Shown here: one piece after another, positions 7,667-15,003 of the stretch
How the letters are laid out: each line of letters opens with the position of its first letter
How positions within the stretch are numbered: position 1 is the stretch's first letter
Assembly: GCF_014648915.1 (NCBI RefSeq)
Contig: NZ_BMSA01000015.1
Span: 124,001-188,000 of the forward strand
Length of the DNA stretch: 64,000 nt
Source: Streptomyces phaeofaciens
GTDB taxonomy: Bacteria > Actinomycetota > Actinomycetes > Streptomycetales > Streptomycetaceae
Reading direction: 5' to 3'
Notes under the pieces: generated by a model
What the model was told of the DNA's origin: nothing
The model's database searches: none
The model's input: the letters and a program-made list of their open reading frames with translations, nothing else
Program-made: the position numbers and the translations under genes

Positions 7667-9001
7667 GTGGACACCCAAGACACCGCAGAGCTCCTCCTGC
7701 CGCGGTCGCGGACGGCGAACGAGCGACTGCACGCCCTGATCCCCGGGGGCGCGCACACCTACGCCAAGGGCGACGACCAGTACCCCGAGAACCTGGCCCC
7801 GGTCATCAGCCACGGCCGCGGTGCCCATGTGTGGGACATCGACGGCAACCGCTACATCGAGTACGGCTCCGGCCTCAGGTCGGTCAGCCTCGGCCACGCC
7901 CACCCGCGCGTGACCGAGGCGGCGCGCCGGGAACTCGACCGTGGCAGCAATTTCGTCCGGCCGTCCGTCGTGGAGGTCGAAGCCGCGGAACGCTTCCTGG
8001 CCACGGTGCCGACCGCGGAGATGGTGAAGTTCGCGAAGAACGGCTCCGACGCCACCACCGCCGCGGTGCGCCTCGCCCGCGCCGCCACCGGGCGTGCGCG
8101 GGTGGCCCTCTGCTCCGACCATCCGTTCTTCTCCGTCGACGACTGGTTCATCGGCACCACGCCGATGTCCGCCGGCATCCCGGCGGCGACCAACGAGCTG
8201 ACCGTGGCGTTCCCCTACGGGGACCTGGCCGCCACGGAGGAGCTGCTCACCCGGTACCAGGACGAGGTCGCCTGCCTGATCCTCGAACCCGCCACCCACA
8301 CCGAGCCGCCGCCCGGGTACCTCGCCGGTCTGCGCGAGCTGGCGGACCGGCACGGCTGTGTACTGATCTTCGACGAGATGATCACCGGTTTCCGCTGGTC
8401 CGAGGCCGGCGCCCAGGGCCTGTACGGCGTCGTCCCCGACCTCTCCACGTTCGGCAAGGCGCTGGGCAACGGGTTCGCCGTCTCGGCGCTGGCCGGGCGC
8501 CGCGAGCTGATGGAGCGGGGCGGGCTGCGTCACTCCGGCGACCGGGTGTTCCTGCTGTCCACCACGCACGGCGCGGAGACGCACTCCCTGGCGGCCGCGA
8601 TGGCCGTACAGAGCACCTATGCCGAAGAGGGCGTCACCGCGCGGCTGCACGCCCTCGGTGAGCGGCTGGCCGCCGGTGTCCGCGACGCCGCGGCCGGCAT
8701 GGGCGTCGGCGACCACATCGTCGTGCGGGGCCGGGCCAGCAACCTGGTCTTCGCCACCCTCGACGAGAACGGGCAGCCGTCGCAGCCGTACCGCACCCTG
8801 TTTCTGCGCCGGCTCCTCGCGGGCGGGGTGCTGGCCCCGTCGTTCGTGGTGAGCAGCGCGCTCAGCGACGCCGACATCGATCACACCGTCGACGTGGTGG
8901 CCCAGGCGTGCGCGGTGTACCGGAAGGCGCTGGATGCCGCCGACCCCACCCCCTGGCTGGTGGGACGACCGGTGAAGCCCGTGTTCCGCCGCCTGGCGTG
9001 A
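7667..9001 (+). CDS. class-III PLP enzyme (glutamate-1-semialdehyde aminomutase-like aminotransferase)
   Basis: A 444-residue fold-type I PLP enzyme starting at GTG 17 bp after the preceding gene, with a GAAAG/GTTGAGG Shine-Dalgarno-like run. The cofactor Asp is in FDEMITGFRW (Asp236) and the Schiff-base Lys is Lys264 in STFGKALGNGF. The sequence is closest in style to glutamate-1-semialdehyde 2,1-aminomutases, but its place at the end of a glycan operon argues against tetrapyrrole synthesis; such paralogs often aminate sugars or small acids for glycan decoration. It converges on the PAP2 gene with only 17 bp between stops. Confidence 0.82.
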   Translation: MDTQDTAELLLPRSRTANERLHALIPGGAHTYAKGDDQYPENLAPVISHGRGAHVWDIDGNRYIEYGSGLRSVSLGHAHPRVTEAARRELDRGSNFVRPSVVEVEAAERFLATVPTAEMVKFAKNGSDATTAAVRLARAATGRARVALCSDHPFFSVDDWFIGTTPMSAGIPAATNELTVAFPYGDLAATEELLTRYQDEVACLILEPATHTEPPPGYLAGLRELADRHGCVLIFDEMITGFRWSEAGAQGLYGVVPDLSTFGKALGNGFAVSALAGRRELMERGGLRHSGDRVFLLSTTHGAETHSLAAAMAVQSTYAEEGVTARLHALGERLAAGVRDAAAGMGVGDHIVVRGRASNLVFATLDENGQPSQPYRTLFLRRLLAGGVLAPSFVVSSALSDADIDHTVDVVAQACAVYRKALDAADPTPWLVGRPVKPVFRRLA

Positions 9002-9018
9002 CGTGAGGTGAGGTGACG

Positions 9019-9699
9019 TCAGCGACGCTCCAGTCGACCGGCCTCGGCCGTCCGACCGCCCAGTCGGTCGGCCGTCCGGTCGACCAGCCACGCGGTCGCC
9101 GGTGTCACCGCCAGCGCGGTGCACCAGCCGCCGAGGACGTCGGTCGGGTAGTGCGCGCCCAGGGCGACCTGTGCCCAGCCCATGGCGGCGCCGGCGACCA
9201 GCGCCGCGGCGAGCACGAGGAGCGTGCCGGCCGTCCTGCCGAGGCCGAGCAGACCGGTCGCGAGCAGCGCCACGACGACGGCGAGCGCGGTGGCGAAGGC
9301 GGTGTGCCCGCTCGGGTAGGACAGGTTCTCGCCGTGGATGGTCCGTCCGACCAGGGACTTGAGCAGGGTCGCCGTCACCACGGTCAGGCCGGCGCCGGCG
9401 ACGGTGAGCACCGCCGCGCGGGGACGCCGGAGCAGCAGGCAGCCCGTCACGACGGCCAGGACCAGCGTCGCCGCTCCCACGGGCTCCCCCAGGAAGTCCG
9501 TGGCCAGGGCGATGTGCCGCCACGGCGGCCCCACGCCGTACACCGCCGCCTCGATCCGCGCGTCGGCCGTGCCGGGCTCGCTGTCGTCGGCGTACAGGAC
9601 GCCGAGCACGAGCACCACCAGTGCGGCGAGGACCGCGAGGGGCCCGAGCCACCCGCGCAGCGACAAAGGCAGCGCCGCGGGCGCCGTCCGGCCGGTCAT
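9019..9699 (-). CDS. PAP2 family phosphatase, membrane bound
   Basis: A 226-residue integral membrane protein if started at the ATG at 9699; an upstream TTG at 9735, preceded by AGGTGGGGAG, would add 12 residues and is an equally reasonable start. The three PAP2 signature pieces are present: a K-x6-R-like segment (KSLVGRTIH), the PSGHT active-site motif, and the GAHYPTDVLGG motif with the second His. The family dephosphorylates lipid phosphates such as undecaprenyl diphosphate or phosphatidate at the outer membrane face. About six hydrophobic segments surround the motifs. Next to a glycan operon, recycling of the lipid carrier is a reasonable guess. Confidence 0.85.
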   Translation of the reverse strand: MTGRTAPAALPLSLRGWLGPLAVLAALVVLVLGVLYADDSEPGTADARIEAAVYGVGPPWRHIALATDFLGEPVGAATLVLAVVTGCLLLRRPRAAVLTVAGAGLTVVTATLLKSLVGRTIHGENLSYPSGHTAFATALAVVVALLATGLLGLGRTAGTLLVLAAALVAGAAMGWAQVALGAHYPTDVLGGWCTALAVTPATAWLVDRTADRLGGRTAEAGRLERR

Positions 9700-9841
9700 A
9701 CGTCCGCCGGCCCGGCCGGACGGAGTAAGTGCCAACTCCCCACCTTCGAGCCCCCGTTGTGTCTGGCCCGGCTCGCTTGGGAGCCGTCGGCCCGTCCATC
9801 GTCCTGGTCGAGGACATCGGAATCATTCTCTGCTCGCCACC

Positions 9842-10687
9842 CTAACCAACGGTGCGGTCGCGGCACACGGCCGCAGGAAGATCCATGTGTCGACATGTCG
9901 CGTGGCGGAGAGCGGGCTCCCGGTTCGGGCGGTGGAGTTCGGCGAAGGGGCGACCGTCCGCCGTCCACCGACCGGTGACGATCCAGCCGGCGGTCTCGGC
10001 GGCGCCCAGCAGGGCGGTCGGGCCGACGCGGGCCCAGGGGAAGGGGCGTCCATGGCGGCCGCGGGCGTCCTCGACACGGACGGTGAGGCGCTCGTCCACG
10101 TCGTCGGCGGCGGCCTCGGCCAGCAGGCGGCCACCGGGGCGGACCAGGTCCCGCAGGCGGGCGAACAGGGCGGCCGGGTCGCCGCCGATCCCCACGTTGC
10201 CGTCCATCAGCAGGACGGTGCCCCAGCGGCCCTCACGCGGCAGGCGGTCGAAGACGGAGCGCCGCAGGGCGGTTCCGCCGTGGCGCCGGGTCCGGGCGAC
10301 GGCGGCCGGACTGACGTCCACCCCCAGCGCCGGTACGCCGTCGGCGGCGAGGGCGGCCACCAGACGGCCCGGGCCGCAGCCGACGTCCAGGACGGGTCCG
10401 GCGCAGCGGCGCAGGACACCCGTGTCGGCGGGGTCGGGGCCGGCGCACCACCGCTCCACGTCCAGCGGGATCAGCTCTGCCGCACCGAGGGCGGGGGGCG
10501 CCAGGCGGCGCAGGTACAGCGGGCCGCGGCCGGTGCGCAGGGCCCGGGCGTAGGGGTCGGCCGTCCAGGGCTCGCCGGGCCGGGCGGGGGGCGGGAGGAG
10601 CACCGGTGGACGCGGCCCCGCCATCGGCGACCCGCCCCGCTCGACGGCGTCCACGGAGGAAGGAGATGTCTCGATCACCCCACTCAC
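9842..10687 (-). CDS. class I SAM-dependent methyltransferase
   Basis: A 281-residue methyltransferase with motif I VLDVGCGPGRL around residues 98-108 and a following acidic ALGVDVSP element that binds the SAM ribose. The C-terminal third continues past the usual Rossmann fold and ends in a His- and Cys-containing tail. The substrate is unknown. It lies 113 bp downstream of a sugar epimerase on the same strand and upstream of the PAP2 gene, so it may belong to the same transcription unit as the epimerase, membrane protein and molybdo-oxidoreductase. Confidence in the fold is high; the role is open. Confidence 0.82.
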   Translation of the reverse strand: MSGVIETSPSSVDAVERGGSPMAGPRPPVLLPPPARPGEPWTADPYARALRTGRGPLYLRRLAPPALGAAELIPLDVERWCAGPDPADTGVLRRCAGPVLDVGCGPGRLVAALAADGVPALGVDVSPAAVARTRRHGGTALRRSVFDRLPREGRWGTVLLMDGNVGIGGDPAALFARLRDLVRPGGRLLAEAAADDVDERLTVRVEDARGRHGRPFPWARVGPTALLGAAETAGWIVTGRWTADGRPFAELHRPNREPALRHATCRHMDLPAAVCRDRTVG

Positions 10688-10800
10688 CCTACGAACGCAA
10701 AGCGGGCATAAGGGGTTTGGTCTCCTTACGGATCGCTGACGTCGCCGGACCCCGCGACACGCGGACGCGGGACCGCAACGGGAGGCCCGCCGGGCTCACC

Positions 10801-11862
10801 TCACCCGGCCCGCAGGGGGGCCGCCGCGAACTCCGCCATCCCCTCGGCGAAGCCGACCCGGGCCTTCCACCCCAGTTCGTCGCGGAGCCTGCGGGAGGAC
10901 GCGGTGATGTGGCGGACGTCGCCGAGCCGAAACTCCCCGGTGACGACCGGCGCCGGACCGCCGTACGACGCGGCCAGGGCGGCGGCCATCTCCCCCACCG
11001 TGTGCGGCACCCCGCTGCCGACGTTGTAGGCCCGCAGGACGCCCTGCGCCACGCCGTCCAGGCCGTCCAGGCCGTCCAGCGCGGCGAGGTTGGCGTCGGC
11101 CACGTCCCGCACGTGCACGAAGTCCCGCCGCTGCCCGCCGTCCTCGAAGACCCGCGGCGCCTCGCCGCGCCCGAGGGCGGAGCGGAACAGGGACGCGACG
11201 CCCGCGTACGGGGTGTCGCGCGGCATGCCGGGCCCGTACACGTTGTGGTAGCGCAGTGCCGCCGCCCTGCCGTTCGTCGCGCGGGCCCACGCGGCGGCCA
11301 GATGCTCCTGGGCCAGCTTCGTGGCCGCGTACACGTTACGGGGGTCGGCGGGCGCGTCCTCGTCCACGAGACCGGGGGCGAGCGGCTCACCGCAGTGCGG
11401 GCAGGGCGCGTCGAAGCGCCCCGCCTCCAGGTGGGCCACCTCGCGCGGGCCCGGCCGTACGACACCGTGCCGGGAGCACTCGTAGCGGCCTTCGCCGTAC
11501 ACCACCATCGAGCCGGCCAGCACAAGCCGGCGCACGCCCGCGTCGGCCATGCCGGCCAGCAGGACCGCCGTGCCGAGGTCGTTGCAGCCGACGTAGTCCG
11601 GGGCGTCGGCGAAGTCCTTGCCCAGGCCGACCATCGCGGCCTGGTGGCAGACGGCGTCCACACCGCGCAGGGCGTCGGCGACCGCGGCCGCGTCGCGGAC
11701 GTCGGCGTGCCGGTGGTCGATCCCCTCGGGAATCGGCGGAGCGGTGCGATGGGCGGCGGGCAGCAGGGCGTCGAGGACGCGCACGGCGTGCCCGGCGCCG
11801 GTGAGGGCGGTGACGAGGTGCGAGCCGATGAAGCCCGCGCCTCCGGTGACCAGGATCAACAT
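10801..11862 (-). CDS. NAD-dependent epimerase/dehydratase with a Cys-pair insertion
   Basis: A 353-residue extended SDR. I start it at ATG 11862 because this places the VTGGAGFIGSH nucleotide motif at residues 5-15; a longer open frame runs upstream without support. The catalytic pair is Tyr178/Lys182 (YAATK). Between the cofactor half and the active site there is an insertion with Cys129, His132 and a CPHCG pair (Cys154, Cys157), which looks like a small zinc-binding knuckle. A short HAADIAR-like element is replaced by FVHVRDVADANL. The enzyme probably converts an NDP-sugar. I believe a subset of actinobacterial epimerases shares this insertion, but I cannot confirm how widespread it is. 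Confidence 0.85.
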   Translation of the reverse strand: MLILVTGGAGFIGSHLVTALTGAGHAVRVLDALLPAAHRTAPPIPEGIDHRHADVRDAAAVADALRGVDAVCHQAAMVGLGKDFADAPDYVGCNDLGTAVLLAGMADAGVRRLVLAGSMVVYGEGRYECSRHGVVRPGPREVAHLEAGRFDAPCPHCGEPLAPGLVDEDAPADPRNVYAATKLAQEHLAAAWARATNGRAAALRYHNVYGPGMPRDTPYAGVASLFRSALGRGEAPRVFEDGGQRRDFVHVRDVADANLAALDGLDGLDGVAQGVLRAYNVGSGVPHTVGEMAAALAASYGGPAPVVTGEFRLGDVRHITASSRRLRDELGWKARVGFAEGMAEFAAAPLRAG

Positions 11863-11945
11863 GCCACCGACCGTAGGGCCGGGGAGCCGCCCGTGGGCCG
11901 CGCGGCGCGGCGACGTCAGGGGTTCGTAAGCCTTCGCGGCAGGGG

Positions 11946-12347
11946 CTACGACGGTGGCCGTCGGCGGCGAGCCCTCCGGCGTGCCGCCGTCGACAGTGCC
12001 GTCACCGCGGCCACGGCCGCCAGGGCGATCAGCCAGTTGCGCGGGTAGTCCAGCGGCAGCACCGAGGAGTTGGCCCGCGGCCCCGGGCGCAGCAGCACGG
12101 GCAGCGCGACGACCGTCAGCGAACCCGCGACGATCAGCGCCGCGCGGACCGGGCCGCGCAGCCCACCGCGCACCAGCACCAGACCGGCCAGCAGCACGGC
12201 CGGCGCGATCAGCGCGTCGTGCAGGACGACCGCCCCGCCCAGCCAGACCACGACGTCGGTCAGGTCGCGGACGTCGAGCAGCAGGGACACACCGACGCCC
12301 ATGAGCGCCGCACCGGCCGCACCCGCGAGGAGACGCGTCACCTTCAT
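11946..12347 (-). CDS. small integral membrane protein, unknown function
   Basis: A 133-residue protein starting at ATG 12347, whose codon overlaps the stop of the upstream oxidoreductase gene (ATGA), which is why I prefer it to the frame's earlier GTG/ATG options. Four hydrophobic stretches are visible (about residues 5-20, 28-50, 58-78 and 98-115), and the C terminus is a run of Arg residues likely on the cytoplasmic side. No catalytic motif is recognisable. Translational coupling to the molybdopterin oxidoreductase suggests an accessory or electron-transfer partner of that enzyme, but this is inference. Confidence 0.65.
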   Translation of the reverse strand: MKVTRLLAGAAGAALMGVGVSLLLDVRDLTDVVVWLGGAVVLHDALIAPAVLLAGLVLVRGGLRGPVRAALIVAGSLTVVALPVLLRPGPRANSSVLPLDYPRNWLIALAAVAAVTALSTAARRRARRRRPPS

Positions 12348-13489
12348 GACAGCACCTCCAGCCGGCCCACCCACTTGGTCTGGAGCACACCGGGCCGGTT
12401 GGGTGCGATGAGCCGGGCCGGGTAGCCGTGGTCCGGGTGGAGTTCCGCGCCGTTCAGACGCAGGGCGAGCAGGGTCAGCGGGTCCCGGGCGTGCCGGTGC
12501 CCCATCTCCGACACCCGGTAGCCGCCTCGCAGTTGCAGGGAGACCACCCGCACCCGCGCGTGCGGTGGCGCGCCCGCCCGCTCCAGGAGATCCGCGATCC
12601 GCACGCCCGTCCAGTGCGCCGACCTGCTCCAGCCCTCCACGCAGGCGATGGGCAGCTCCACCTCGTGCTGGGGAAGGGCCCGCAGGTCGTCCAGCGTCAG
12701 CGTGTACGGCCGCGGGCCGTCGACGGCCAGGCGGTACGCCTCGCCGGGGATCCGGCCGACTCCGGCGGCCGCGGCGGTCCGGTTGACGGGCAGGGCCTGG
12801 GGGCCCTCGTCGGGGTCGCGGGGCGCGAACAGAATGAGGTCCTTCAGCGGGGTGAAGGACTGGCCCACCGTGGTGAGGGTGACGGCGCCGACCGCCGCGC
12901 CCACCGCCGCGAGCAGCGACCGGCGGTCACGGCCGTCGGACGCGGGCAGGGCGAGGGTGCCGGGCGACCGCCGGCTCCAGTGCGCCCGGATCTCGGGCGC
13001 CTGGACCGCGACATGCAGGACCAGCGCCCCGACGACCAGCCACGCGACCGCGTAGTGCACCGGCACGAACGAGAACGGCCACGGGTACCACTGGGCCGTG
13101 TTCAGCAAGCCGGTCGCCGGCTCGAAGAGGGCCCCGGCGACGAGCACCGCGACCGACAGACGCTCCAGGGCGTGCCGGACCGACCGCAGCGCCGGCCGGG
13201 CGAACAGCCGCGGGTACACGGTCCACAGCTTGGCGAGCAGCAAGGGGATCGCGGCGATGCCGGAGGCGACATGCAGGCCCTGGGTGAGCCGGTAGCCCCA
13301 CGAGGGACGGCTCGGCAGGCCGTCGGCGAGCCAGCCCGGCGGATGCTGCATGAGATGGCTGACCAGACCGGTGAGGAAGCACACCGTGAACGCCAGGCCC
13401 AGCCACCGGCCGAGCGAGGTGGCCGTGCGGGCGTCATGCAGTCCGCCCTTGAACACCGGCGGGGAGACACGCAGTTTCATGCTCTCCAT
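12344..13489 (-). CDS. membrane-anchored molybdopterin-dependent oxidoreductase (sulfite-oxidase family domain)
   Basis: A 381-residue two-part protein. The first half (to about residue 180) has several membrane spans with paired His residues (HLMQH, a TQGLH span, an HYAV...LHV span), suggesting a cytochrome-b-like domain. The second half is a molybdopterin oxidoreductase domain of the sulfite oxidase/YedY type, with the molybdenum-ligand Cys283 in CVEGWS. I start at ATG 13489; a second ATG at 13480 is possible. Such fusions carry electrons between the quinone pool and an extracytoplasmic Mo centre; the substrate is unknown. It is coupled to the small membrane protein downstream. Confidence 0.8.
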   Translation of the reverse strand: MESMKLRVSPPVFKGGLHDARTATSLGRWLGLAFTVCFLTGLVSHLMQHPPGWLADGLPSRPSWGYRLTQGLHVASGIAAIPLLLAKLWTVYPRLFARPALRSVRHALERLSVAVLVAGALFEPATGLLNTAQWYPWPFSFVPVHYAVAWLVVGALVLHVAVQAPEIRAHWSRRSPGTLALPASDGRDRRSLLAAVGAAVGAVTLTTVGQSFTPLKDLILFAPRDPDEGPQALPVNRTAAAAGVGRIPGEAYRLAVDGPRPYTLTLDDLRALPQHEVELPIACVEGWSRSAHWTGVRIADLLERAGAPPHARVRVVSLQLRGGYRVSEMGHRHARDPLTLLALRLNGAELHPDHGYPARLIAPNRPGVLQTKWVGRLEVLS

Positions 13490-13587
13490 CCCACCGGTCG
13501 CGGGACCGCATCGGAACAAGGGAATCCTTACGGACCAGGGACGTCTCCTCGTCGCCGGTGGTGCGGTGCGGGCCGGTGCCGGCCGTG

Positions 13588-14940
13588 TCAGCCGCCGTGG
13601 ACCAGTCGTGCGGTGACCGTCTTGGGGCGCTGGTACTCGTGCAGGGCCAGTGCGCTCAGGTCCGTGCCGTGGCCCGAGGCGCCCCGGCCGCCGTGCGGGA
13701 GTTCGGCGCTCTGCACGAGATGGCAGTTGAGCCAGGCCTCCCCCGCGTTCAGCCGGCCGGCGAGATCCAGCCCCGTGGTCAGGTCACGGGTCCACACGCT
13801 CGCCGCCAGCGCCTGCGGGACACCGTCGGCCAGCGCCACCGCCGCGTCGAGGTCCTGCGCCCACTGCACGGTGAGCAGCGGGCCGAAGACCTCCTCCAGC
13901 ACCGCCGGATCGTCGTCGGGGAGGTCGGCCAGGATCCGGGCGGGCCGCCAGAAGCCGTTCTCCTCCCCGGGCCTCGGGGCGATGCCGGCCGCGAAGTTCC
14001 GCCCGGCGGCGGAGGACTTGACGATGCCGTCGTAACGGGCCAGCTGGTCGGGGTTGTTGAGCGGGCCGAAGTCCCGCCCCGCGAGGCGTTCCCGGGCCGC
14101 CGCGGCCAGCTTCTCCACCGCCTGCTCGTAGTTCTCGCGCAGGGTGATGACCCGGGCGGGGGCGGCGCAGCTCTGCCCGGCGTTGTAGGTGCAGGCGTCG
14201 GCCAGCCGCGTCCAGGTGTCGTCGGGCGCGTCGGGCAGGACGAGCGCGGGGGCGTTGCCGCCGAGTTCGAGACTGACCCGGCGGCCGCCGGCACGCGCCG
14301 CCACATCGGCCCCGGCCGCCGCGCTGCCGGTGAACGCCACCATGTCGACGTCGGCCTCGACCAGCAGCCGGCCGGTCCGCCGGTCGCCCGTCACGGCGGT
14401 GAGGACGGCGGGGCCGAGCGCTTCGGCGGCGTGTTCGGCGAGGAGTTCCAGGGTGTCGGAGGTGGTCTCCGCGGGTTTGGCCACCACCGTGTTGCCGGCG
14501 GCCAGGGCCGGCGCGCACCGCCAGGCGGCCATCATCAGCGGATAGTTCCAGGGCACGACGACACCCACGACCCCGAGGGGTTCCCAGCGCACCCAGCTCT
14601 CGTGGCCGTCGATCAGCCGTCCGGCGGCCGGTGCCGACTGGGCGCGGACGGCGGAGGCGTAGAACCGGAAGAGGTCCGCGACCTGGGCCACCTCGCCCGC
14701 CGTCTCGCTGTCCGGCTTCCCGGTCCCGGAGGCCTCCCGTGCGACGTAGGCCGGGGCATGTTCCTCCAGCAGCGTGGCCAGCCGCTCCAGCCGGCGCGAC
14801 CGCTCCCTGGGGGTGAGGCCGCGCCAGCCGGGCAGGGCCGCGCGGGCGGCGGCGACCGCGGACCGCACCTCGTTCTCGCGGGCGACGGGGGCGGTGCCCC
14901 GGACCCGGCCGGTGCGGGGGTCGATGAGGGTGGTGTTCAC
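13588..14940 (-). CDS. aldehyde dehydrogenase family protein
   Basis: A 450-residue NAD(P)-dependent aldehyde dehydrogenase. The general-base Glu225 lies in SLELGGNAP and the catalytic Cys258 in AGQSCAAPARV. A VVPWNYPLMM segment near residue 130 and the EEVFGPLL block are standard family motifs. It oxidises an aldehyde to an acid; overall similarity is to gamma-aminobutyraldehyde/betaine-aldehyde type enzymes, but the substrate is not determined. It lies 63 bp after the asparagine-synthetase-like gene on the same strand and may be co-transcribed with it. Confidence 0.88.
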   Translation of the reverse strand: MNTTLIDPRTGRVRGTAPVARENEVRSAVAAARAALPGWRGLTPRERSRRLERLATLLEEHAPAYVAREASGTGKPDSETAGEVAQVADLFRFYASAVRAQSAPAAGRLIDGHESWVRWEPLGVVGVVVPWNYPLMMAAWRCAPALAAGNTVVAKPAETTSDTLELLAEHAAEALGPAVLTAVTGDRRTGRLLVEADVDMVAFTGSAAAGADVAARAGGRRVSLELGGNAPALVLPDAPDDTWTRLADACTYNAGQSCAAPARVITLRENYEQAVEKLAAAARERLAGRDFGPLNNPDQLARYDGIVKSSAAGRNFAAGIAPRPGEENGFWRPARILADLPDDDPAVLEEVFGPLLTVQWAQDLDAAVALADGVPQALAASVWTRDLTTGLDLAGRLNAGEAWLNCHLVQSAELPHGGRGASGHGTDLSALALHEYQRPKTVTARLVHGG

Positions 14941-15003
14941 GGTGCGGTTGCCTCCATGGTTCCGTTCACGGGCGATCGGCCCGCTCGGCGAGCGGGTGCC
15001 GGT

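Noticed and set aside
7667..9001. HemL (tetrapyrrole biosynthesis)
   Set aside because: The fold matches, but the gene ends a surface-glycan operon and no other heme gene is nearby; a dedicated sugar or amine enzyme is likelier.
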